DNA from: an uncultured Pseudomonadales bacterium
GTDB lineage: Bacteria; Pseudomonadota; Gammaproteobacteria; Pseudomonadales; Azotimanducaceae
Assembly: GCA_905182155.1 (NCBI GenBank)
Contig: CAJJAX010000003.1
Span: 1-38,922, forward strand
DNA length: 38,922 nt
Direction: 5' to 3'
In this document: positions 8,901 to 14,990 of the stretch, piece after piece
Position numbering within the stretch: position 1 is the stretch's first letter
How the letters are laid out: each line of letters starts with the position of its first letter
The notes under the pieces: model-generated
Seen by the model: the letters and a program-made list of their open reading frames with translations, nothing else
Told to the model about the DNA's origin: nothing
The model's database searches: none
Position numbers and translations under genes: made by a program

Positions 8901-9931
8901 CCGGGGCCTACATCATGATCCTTGGTGATACCGAGGTGGACACCGATGAATATGACGAGTCGGTAATCGTTCATGAGTGGGGTCATTACTTCCAATCTAT
9001 TTTGTCCCGAGATGACAGCATCGGTGGCAACCATGGCGGCGGCGACCTGCTGGATATGCGAGTTGCGTTTAGTGAAGGGTGGGCCAACGCCTACTCGGGT
9101 CTTGCAACGGCGCGGGACGCTTATATCGACACCTCTGGTTCTCAACAGGCCGGCGGGTTTGGTATTTCCCTTGAAACCGAATTGACCGAGGGCCAAGGTG
9201 CGGTCAAGGGCTGGTATTCCGAGGACAGCGCGCAGTATTTGGTCTACGACCTGTTCGATGACGGGGCATTGGATGACGACAACGTGGCGTTGCCGATCTC
9301 AGCGATGATGGCATCCCTCATCGATTTTATGCCTCAGCAGGCTGCAGCAACCTCGATCTTCAGCTTTAGTGCTGGGGTCATCAATGCGCAAGGCAACCAA
9401 TCCAGCTTAATCATGGCGTTATTGGATCGGGAAGATATCGGTCGGGGTAGAATGCAAGTGGACCCGATCGGCACGGGGGAAACCAATTCAGCAAAACAAT
9501 ATGCCGATGTGGATAACCTTGAGGCCCTCACGTTGCCCATCTTTACAGTCATAGACAGCAGCTTAGTCTCAACCGAACTGTGCCAAGATGCCGCCTCCGA
9601 GAATGCGCTTCCAGACTTCGGGATAGACAATAAGCTGGGCGCCTATCGCTTTGCATGGTTTGAAGTCACGGAAGCAGGAGACTATACCGTTCGATTGGTT
9701 ACGACCGTGAAACCAGAGGGCGCAACAGCTGACCCTGATTTTGGAATTTATAATGCCGCCGGCTTGGTCGGGCCTGAGTTAGGTGACCTAGGGGCACAAC
9801 CCAGTTTAGAGTCGCACACATTGCAATTGGCTAAAGGTCAATATTGGGCCTGGGTGCAGGATTACAACAATTATCAGCGCACTGGCGATTCTGGCCGCTA
9901 TTGCCAGCGCTTGGAGGTGGTGCCGCAATGA
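5963..9931 (+). CDS. Main fragment: legumain-like C13 peptidase, TSP3 tract, dockerin-like modules, HExxH zincin
   Basis: The frame is open from 5654. TTG 5963 is only the first possible start codon inside the broken gene. Residues 16-240: C13/caspase-fold domain, with A-L-I-I-A-G-G-G, catalytic His102 in V-D-H-G and Cys143 in D-A-C-Q-S-G-S-F (legumains have E-A-C-E-S-G-S). Residues 240-365: a beta domain shared with the second C13 protein at 36961-37320. Residues 370-605: TSP3 repeats. Residues about 608-715: two dockerin-like modules. Residues 718-790: Gly/Ser/Asp/Thr linker. Residues 793-900: carboxypeptidase-regulatory-like fold. Then H1004-E-W-G-H1008 with F-S-E1038-G-W-A as a likely third zinc ligand (gluzincin arrangement, family not identified). 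The last 95 residues resemble a PPC domain. The stop overlaps the next gene (ATGA). Confidence 0.75.
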   Translation: MDFYPLDSSRTKYGGQRALIIAGGGPYEGNFLWTATKNMANVAYDALRTQGLSDDNIEYLSEEVRATVDGLPTAANIKEAIENLAAVDEEKITDVLIYMVDHGDDGVFKIDESTFLVASDLKVWLDDLHAKHDIRSTLIYDACQSGSFIPLLASQDDTNRLVITSSAALQNAWFASDGYLSFSYYFWTIFRSGGDFSEATVAAKNAMGFQFAQTAKFDANGNGISDEKTDKLLIKDFAFGQGAVQASEFPVVGAIEVQRELNGELSVPIKVAAVGGGTVIEKVRVILTTPDKPIIPPDQPLVDLIDTELTANEDGSWSGLVSGFEAKGSYELSVIAESKSGLTSFPTEENTNSVTVQQKIGRDPIVEYDTDRDGVGDATDPDDDNDDVLDADDAFPTDPTESKDADSDGIGDNADPDDDNDALSDADELLLGTDPLNADSDSDGFSDSLDALPLNATESADTDSDGIGNNADQDDDGDGLSDVSEIQSGLNPLLTDSDSDGVGDNTDVFPLDYFEYQDSDGDGVVDNNDPFPEDSSKTLDRDLDGVGDNSDAFDDDPFEAYDTDRDGLGNNEDPDDDNDGFSDADEVAAGTDPLSASSCPGCFSFDIDNDGEAKALTDGLLVIRHLFGFSGEALTAGAVGSGATRSTPADIATYLTNAATELDIDGDDEAKALTDGLLLIRQLFGFTGNALTAGAVGEAAERATASAIQTYIAQRLPDSIGSGGGSDDGGGLGSETGDAGDSGTDGSDTGVDSGGATSGGSTDGGSSDGGTDSGGDSGDTGGTDGGSAGTKNIEINVVYDRVPYCTSASCGSLGLDYAKTVQKPVRFAKAAVLDADSKQILTDNLRTDAAGRVSFSVAVDQAFIVRVYAESSGDGAASWGLRIVDNNGADQEGSYPLYVLESGAINANAVTEAMTLQAESGWGLTKYTATRAAAPFAILDSMISATLYALSGRNSLVFAPVDVYWSVANTLGSVGTSYYSGAYIMILGDTEVDTDEYDESVIVHEWGHYFQSILSRDDSIGGNHGGGDLLDMRVAFSEGWANAYSGLATARDAYIDTSGSQQAGGFGISLETELTEGQGAVKGWYSEDSAQYLVYDLFDDGALDDDNVALPISAMMASLIDFMPQQAAATSIFSFSAGVINAQGNQSSLIMALLDREDIGRGRMQVDPIGTGETNSAKQYADVDNLEALTLPIFTVIDSSLVSTELCQDAASENALPDFGIDNKLGAYRFAWFEVTEAGDYTVRLVTTVKPEGATADPDFGIYNAAGLVGPELGDLGAQPSLESHTLQLAKGQYWAWVQDYNNYQRTGDSGRYCQRLEVVPQ
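7697..7884 (+). repeat. Partner of the 188-bp near-identical segment at 3184-3371
   Basis: Covers the end of the TSP3 tract and the first dockerin-like module of the C13 protein. See 3184-3371. Outside this block the two genes share only protein-level similarity. Confidence 0.8.
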
Positions 9932-10596
9932 AAAACCTATTCATGATGCTCTCGGTTCTGACATTGCTCGGTTGCAAGGCTTTTGATCCAACGGCGAGTG
10001 CGAACCCTGAGGGCCCAAGTGGGGCGAAAGTCATTTCCGCAACCGACCCAACAACCGCTAATGCGGTTATCCCGTTGACCAACCCGCTGGGGGTCAGCGA
10101 CGGTGAGGTTAGCAGGCGCGCTAACGGCAATGGCCCGCTGTGGACCATCCGCTCTGAGCAAAGTGCGGCGCGATCGCAAGATCACAGCGCTAAAACCCAA
10201 TCTCGAACCGCCAAACCGCAAGGCCCATTTACGGTGCGGTATGTCTTAGAGCGTTGGGCCCTTGATGATCATCGTTTGGTAGTAGAAGTACAAAGTAATC
10301 AAGCAATCAGCAACTGGCGGATTGATTTGCCCCAAGTGATTGAAAAGCAGGAACGCACTACGCGAATAGCAAAACCTAATGTTGCTGAGCGGGGCGCGCC
10401 TGAGGCTAGGACGTTCAGTTTTGGCGCGCTGCCCGATGCCAGCCGACTGTTGTTAACCGTTACAGCAAAGGTTTCGGGTGTCACCGCATCGAAAACGGTT
10501 GTCATACCGCTAAAATCGAGCGGAAAGCCAACATCAAAAACCTGCGGTCAGGCAAGAAACGATTGCGTCGTTGTGTTGCCAGGAAGATTTCAATGA
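9928..10596 (+). CDS. Outer-membrane lipoprotein, translationally coupled to the C13/zincin gene
   Basis: This encodes 222 residues. The signal peptide ends in a lipobox L-L-G-C16 followed by Lys at +2, so Lol sorting to the outer membrane is expected. A low-complexity Ser/Ala/Asn region (17-95) precedes a small beta-rich domain (about 98-205: F-T-V-R-Y-V-L-E-R-W, W-R-I-D-L-P, L-L-L-T-V-T-A-K-V-S-G), and a late Cys pair (T-C-G-Q-A-R-N-D-C) may form a disulfide. GGAGG lies 10 bases before the ATG, which overlaps the upstream stop as ATGA. The open frame extends upstream to 9844 but the lipobox fixes this start. No family recognised. Coupling suggests an anchor or partner for the upstream secreted protein. 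Confidence 0.75.
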   Translation: MKNLFMMLSVLTLLGCKAFDPTASANPEGPSGAKVISATDPTTANAVIPLTNPLGVSDGEVSRRANGNGPLWTIRSEQSAARSQDHSAKTQSRTAKPQGPFTVRYVLERWALDDHRLVVEVQSNQAISNWRIDLPQVIEKQERTTRIAKPNVAERGAPEARTFSFGALPDASRLLLTVTAKVSGVTASKTVVIPLKSSGKPTSKTCGQARNDCVVVLPGRFQ

Positions 10597-10811
10597 CAGA
10601 ATGCGCGCAATCTTGCAGCCAGTTTATGACCAGCGATGGGCCTTGTTCATATTGAGATATATTGGGTTGCAAGCAGGCACTTGCATGTTAAAGTTGGGAT
10701 ATGCCAGTGACGGAAGGTAATTGACGTTTGGCACTAACCTTGGAGTGCACTCTGCACGGGATGTAGCCGTGTAGGGATTAGCTGAAAGAAAAAAGTATGA
10801 GGATGATGGAA

Positions 10812-13800
10812 ATGAAAAAAATATTCCTACGTATTATTGGGCTGGGCTGTATGGGGTTGTTGATGCCTCTAGCCGTTGCCTATGGCGACCAGCAGATTGT
10901 ATCGGTTTCGCCATCCTCGCCTGCGTTCGGTGAATCTGATGAGAGTGTCGTATTGGCTATTAAATATGCCACTGATCCGGTAAATAGCGGTGCTACCGGG
11001 CTGGGATTGAAGATCTTTTACAATGGGGACTTGTTAAAAGCGGACGATTTGGTGCTGAATGATGATGTTGGCGGCACACCTACGGTTGGCGTTGCTGATG
11101 ATGCCGGCGACGATGACAATGATCCGTCAACTGACAAGAAGATCATTGTTGCGTGGTTGCAGAAAAATACAACGGGGTTAAGTCCGGAACCTATTCCTTG
11201 GCCTGAAATCGATCATACAGATGGCGCTACGCTTTACGAACTTACATTCGGGCGAGTAGATGCAGCGTTTACCGGAAAAACCACACTGAATTTCCAGATG
11301 GACACGGCCGCCGGGTTCGACCCACTAGCTGAATCGGTCGACGTTATTTTCAAAGATGATGAAACACCACCTGAGATTACCTTAGATGGGAACAGCGTAA
11401 GCGTTGAAGCAGGGTTTCCGTTAACAAATGAAGATAACACACCGGAATTGGCCGCATTTATTGCGACCATCACGGTCACAGACAATAAAGATACACTTAC
11501 CACTGACAGCCTTGACTCATTTGTTACAAAAGATGGAGAGCTGGTCGCAGCGCCTGAAGGCTTTGCGCCAGGCACCTATGAAATCACCCTAATTGCATCG
11601 GATAGTTCCGGGAATGAGTCCGAGGGGGTTGTTGTTACCCTAACCGTTACAGACACCACGATGCCCGTTCTAAGCGGCGTGACCGATGTCACATTGTCCG
11701 CAGTGGACAAAAATGGCGCACCCTCTGCCGGCATACTCGCCGCGAGCGCGCTTGATAGCGTTGATGGCCAGGTGGCCGTCGCCTATTCCGTTGGTGGGGC
11801 TGATGTGGGGGCGAATTTTCCGCTCGGCGAGACAACCGTTACGGTAAAAGCAGCCGACACAGCTGGCAACATGGCGGAAGGCACCTTAATCGTTACCGTT
11901 AGTGATACCACCAATCCAGTCATTGTTTCTGCTGCCGGGGTGGCCTTGGAAGCCGATGGCGAGCTGGGGTATGGTGGTAGTACAGCAAGTATTATTGCCG
12001 CAATCGGTGTGTCGGATAATGTTGATGATGCGCCGGCGGTCACGCTAGGCGCGTCTGTGCCGGAAGTCCTGGCGTTTGGGGTCACCCAGGTCGGTGTGGT
12101 TGTCACGGATGCAGCGGGTAACGCAACAGAGGGTACTGTGCCCGTTACCGTTGCCGATACTACGAAACCAGAATTCTCGGGCGCTAACTTACTGGTGCTA
12201 ACCGTTGATGCGGCTGATGAAGTGGTCGCTAGTGATGATGCCCGGGTCACGACTTGGTTGGCCGGCGTCACCGCAACGGATATTGTCGATGGCGCAACGG
12301 ATGTTACCAACAGCGCGTTACCCAGTACTTTTGCAGTGGGTGAAGTGGTTATTACCTTTACGTCTTCCGATTCGCGCGGCAATGAAGCAACTGCCGAGGT
12401 CACAGTACTCGTGACGGTCGGACCAGCGGTCACGGTTGCGGACGCCATAACGGTTGTGTCGCTAGACGGCGCGGCTGTGCCAGCGTCTCAAACGCAAATT
12501 GCGGCGTTTATTGCTGCCGCTAGTGCAACGGATTTCTCGGGCGTGGTCTTGGATGTGACGAACGATGCTCCAGATACTTTCGCTATTGGCGACACCTTAG
12601 TGACCTTTAGCGCGGTTGATGCTGATGATCGACAAGGCCAGAGCAGCTCGACGGTCACGGTTGTCGCAGCTTCAGCAGAAAACGACACTGATAATGATGG
12701 CATGGACGATTTGTTTGAAGTCGATAATGGGCTTGATCCCAATGCGGACGATGCTGAGGCTGATGCCGATGGTGATGGCCGAAGCAATCTAGACGAATAC
12801 CTAGAAGGGAAAGATCCTAATGTAGATGACGTAAAGCCTGTTGTTACAGCGCCGGCGGATGTGGCAACTGGCGCAACCGGTGGCCTAACGAAGGCCGACC
12901 TGGGGGAAGCGACAGCCAGCGATGCGTTAGATGGCGATCTCACGCCCGTTGCTGATAATCCTGGTCCTTACGCGCCGGGTAGCTATACGATCACGTGGTC
13001 GGCGACGGATGCGGCTGGTAACACAGGTCTGGCAACGCAATCTGTCGTGATCTCACCACAGGTATCGATTGCGCCAAAAGGACGATCGGCTGAAGGTGCG
13101 GACTATATCGTGAAAGCGACTTTGAACGGACCAGCTCCAGCTTACCCGGTTGAAATCCCGGTAACGTTGGGTGGTACTGCAGTGGTAGACAGTGATTACA
13201 CCGTCTCTACCGCCTCTATCGTGATTGAGTCAGGTCGGGATGGTTTTATGACCATTTCTGTTCTGTCGGATGACGTCGAAGAGGGTACGGAAAGCATTGA
13301 AGTGACCTTGGGCGCACCAGCTGCCAACGCAGTACTGGGCTCAGCTTTGACCAGTGTGATCAGCATTGTTGAAACTCAGGAGCCACCGGCTCTTAAACTG
13401 TCAGTAGCTCAGGGCGCGCAAAATGGACGGAAGGTGGCGGCCGAAGGTGGCGCGGTCATAGTATCGCTCAGCATTGTTGATCCAAACGGCACCCACACCG
13501 TTGACTGGAGCGCATCAGACAGCAATCTGGTTGCGACTTCCGACGCCGGCGCACTTACCTTTGAGTTTGATCCGGCGGCCTTGATAGAAGGCGGTTATGA
13601 AGTTTCGGCAATTGTCACCGATAGTGGTGTTGCAGATCAGACCTTCAATATTGGAGCCCTCATTCGGGTGTCTGCCGAGACTGTTGACGCAGATACAGAC
13701 GGCGATGGTGTGCCAGATAGTAAAGATACCTCTGAAGAAACCAACGTGATTGCCGTGGATGCAGATGCCGGTACCGCGTCTGTGACTGCTGACGAAGGCG

Positions 13801-14444
13801 TCAAACTCGTCATCGGTGACGCGGCACAAGCGGCCGGCACATCCGGTATTGCGGTCTCTGAAGAGACCATCGCGGCAAGTGGAGCCGATGGCGGTGAAGC
13901 GCCGAGCAATGGCGATGATGAAGACTTTAACTATCCAGCTGGGGTATATGACTTCCAAGTCCAAGATCTACCGGTACCGGGACAGTCTGTTCGACTGACC
14001 ATTCCGGTGGCATCCGGCATTCCTGCTGATGCGGTTATGCGGAAGTACACTGAAGCTGAAGGTTGGTTCGATTTCGTCATCGATGATAATAATGGTGTTG
14101 CATCAGCGGCAGGTGAAGAAGGTGCTTGTCCATCCGTTGGATCCGAGCTCTATGTTGACGGATTAGCGGAAGGCGATACTTGCCTACAGCTCACCGTACA
14201 AGATGGTGGCCCGAACGATGCAGACGGTTCTGTGAACGGCGAATATGATGACCCAAGCGGGATTGCTGAAGCCGCGCCGGTTAAAGTTGTTATCGTTCCT
14301 GACACCTCGAATCGAAAGAAAGTCGGCGGTGGTTGTAGTGTCTCTGAAGGCGGCCCGGGTGATTTTGGGCTGGTGTTCTTAGCGTTGCTCGGCGCGCTCG
14401 GTTTGTTCCGAAAGCGCCTTGCTGCGAGCCTTTTGAATCGTTGA
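10812..14444 (+). CDS. Large sorted surface protein: cohesin-like, HYR/Ig-like, Calx-beta, choice-of-anchor U-like, C-terminal sorting tail
   Basis: This encodes 1210 residues. The signal peptide ends near A-V-A-Y-G (residue 25). Residues 26-185 resemble a cohesin/choice-of-anchor beta-sandwich (A-T-G-L-G-L-K-I-F-Y near residue 61; a similar T-T-G-L-A-F-R-V-H-Y occurs in the protein at 21901). Residues 190-625 are about five HYR/Ig-like repeats marked by T-x-P-x-I/V/F and A-x-D-x-x-G-N. A short TSP3-like stretch follows, then another HYR unit and a Calx-beta domain (about 750-855). The last 250 residues match the choice-of-anchor U pattern (W-F-D-F, D-G-G-P-N-D-A-D-G). The tail is G-G-G-C-S, a hydrophobic helix, then F-R-K-R, a prokaryotic C-terminal sorting signal. 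Start: GAGG lies 9 bases before ATG 10812. ATGs at 10797, 10803 and 10806 are alternatives. It is probably processed by the CPBP protease encoded next. Confidence 0.8.
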   Translation: MKKIFLRIIGLGCMGLLMPLAVAYGDQQIVSVSPSSPAFGESDESVVLAIKYATDPVNSGATGLGLKIFYNGDLLKADDLVLNDDVGGTPTVGVADDAGDDDNDPSTDKKIIVAWLQKNTTGLSPEPIPWPEIDHTDGATLYELTFGRVDAAFTGKTTLNFQMDTAAGFDPLAESVDVIFKDDETPPEITLDGNSVSVEAGFPLTNEDNTPELAAFIATITVTDNKDTLTTDSLDSFVTKDGELVAAPEGFAPGTYEITLIASDSSGNESEGVVVTLTVTDTTMPVLSGVTDVTLSAVDKNGAPSAGILAASALDSVDGQVAVAYSVGGADVGANFPLGETTVTVKAADTAGNMAEGTLIVTVSDTTNPVIVSAAGVALEADGELGYGGSTASIIAAIGVSDNVDDAPAVTLGASVPEVLAFGVTQVGVVVTDAAGNATEGTVPVTVADTTKPEFSGANLLVLTVDAADEVVASDDARVTTWLAGVTATDIVDGATDVTNSALPSTFAVGEVVITFTSSDSRGNEATAEVTVLVTVGPAVTVADAITVVSLDGAAVPASQTQIAAFIAAASATDFSGVVLDVTNDAPDTFAIGDTLVTFSAVDADDRQGQSSSTVTVVAASAENDTDNDGMDDLFEVDNGLDPNADDAEADADGDGRSNLDEYLEGKDPNVDDVKPVVTAPADVATGATGGLTKADLGEATASDALDGDLTPVADNPGPYAPGSYTITWSATDAAGNTGLATQSVVISPQVSIAPKGRSAEGADYIVKATLNGPAPAYPVEIPVTLGGTAVVDSDYTVSTASIVIESGRDGFMTISVLSDDVEEGTESIEVTLGAPAANAVLGSALTSVISIVETQEPPALKLSVAQGAQNGRKVAAEGGAVIVSLSIVDPNGTHTVDWSASDSNLVATSDAGALTFEFDPAALIEGGYEVSAIVTDSGVADQTFNIGALIRVSAETVDADTDGDGVPDSKDTSEETNVIAVDADAGTASVTADEGVKLVIGDAAQAAGTSGIAVSEETIAASGADGGEAPSNGDDEDFNYPAGVYDFQVQDLPVPGQSVRLTIPVASGIPADAVMRKYTEAEGWFDFVIDDNNGVASAAGEEGACPSVGSELYVDGLAEGDTCLQLTVQDGGPNDADGSVNGEYDDPSGIAEAAPVKVVIVPDTSNRKKVGGGCSVSEGGPGDFGLVFLALLGALGLFRKRLAASLLNR

Positions 14445-14448
14445 TTTG

Positions 14449-14898
14449 ATGACGCGTTCGCGTAATTCACACGAGTTGATTTGGGGCGCCTTGATAGGCG
14501 CCCTTTTTCTTTGGGGTGCCGCTTCCTGGTATTGGGATCTAAAGCCTAGCGTTAGTTGGGTCATCCCGCAGTGGCCAATGTTTTTTGCGCTGTGCGTGGC
14601 CAGCCCAATCCTTGAGGAGTACGTATTTCGCGGCTTCATGTATGAGGTCATTGATAGGCGATGGCCGAAGGTTTGGCCCGCAGATGCGAGCATCTCGATC
14701 AACCTAGCGATGGCCATCACAACCGTCTTATTTGTCATGGCTCATATGATCGCGCGGGAGCCGATGGTCGGCGCGTTAGTACTGATCCCGTCAATCTACT
14801 TGGGGTTATTAAGGCATCGCTACGGTAGCATTGGTGTTTGCATGTTAATTCATGCACTGTGGAACATTGGCTGGTTCAGCCTGTTTCCACCGAGTTAG
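14449..14898 (+). CDS. CPBP-family glutamic intramembrane protease, MrtJ-like sorting enzyme
   Basis: This encodes 149 residues, mostly hydrophobic helices, and would sit in the inner membrane. All three CPBP/Rce1 motifs are present: E56-E57-x-x-x-R61, F95-x-x-x-H99 and H135-x-x-x-N139. It is short for the family but has the full catalytic core. The start lies 4 bases after the stop of the surface-protein gene, whose tail is a Cys-containing transmembrane sorting signal. Known JDVT-CTERM systems pair such a substrate with a small CPBP protease (MrtJ), so this is the likely processing enzyme. The assignment to that subtype rests on context and tail shape. There is no clear ribosome site, so coupling to upstream translation is likely. 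TTG 14446 is another possible start. Confidence 0.8.
   Translation: MTRSRNSHELIWGALIGALFLWGAASWYWDLKPSVSWVIPQWPMFFALCVASPILEEYVFRGFMYEVIDRRWPKVWPADASISINLAMAITTVLFVMAHMIAREPMVGALVLIPSIYLGLLRHRYGSIGVCMLIHALWNIGWFSLFPPS
14484..14512 (+). terminator. Intrinsic-terminator-like hairpin inside the start of the CPBP protease gene
   Basis: GGGCGCC (14484-14490) pairs perfectly with GGCGCCC (14497-14503) across the six-base loop TTGATA, followed at once by TTTTTCTTT (14504-14512). It lies 40 bases after the surface-protein stop, where that gene's terminator would be expected, but within codons 12-22 of the protease gene. It could lower protease mRNA relative to its substrate. The codons encode a transmembrane helix, so composition alone could partly explain it. 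Confidence 0.55.
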
Positions 14899-14990
14899 CG
14901 TTTGAACGCCGAAGGTAGTAAGCCCTAGGCAGTTGGGCCAGAATTTGTCACAATGATGCCATATTGTCGGTCATAAAAAAGGAACACACA

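Larger units (their letters stand above)
3883..9931 (+). pseudogene. Reconstructed single gene (about 2000 codons) broken by three frameshifts
   Basis: Four open stretches encode consecutive parts of one protein in different frames. Shift 1 at about 4675: AGTTTTTCTG has five T where the other three copies of the same repeat have four. Shift 2 at about 5410: GAAAAGTG has four A where the sister copies have GAAAGTG. Shift 3 at about 5660-5676, within a TSP3 region: one base appears to be missing. After correction the order is signal peptide, four 128-residue repeats, TSP3, C13 peptidase with trailing beta domain, long TSP3 tract, two dockerin-like modules, a Gly/Ser/Asp linker, a carboxypeptidase-regulatory-like domain, an HExxH...E zincin, and a PPC-like domain. 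Sequencing error and true decay cannot be separated from the sequence alone. The fragments are listed below. Confidence 0.75.

Noticed and set aside
10640-10811. Possible GEMM-type (cyclic di-GMP) riboswitch before the sorted surface protein
   Set aside because: There are short stems (GAGTGCACTC palindrome at 10743-10752; CACGG/CCGTG nearby), but the conserved GACGCAAAGC and GAAA tetraloop elements are not present in order.
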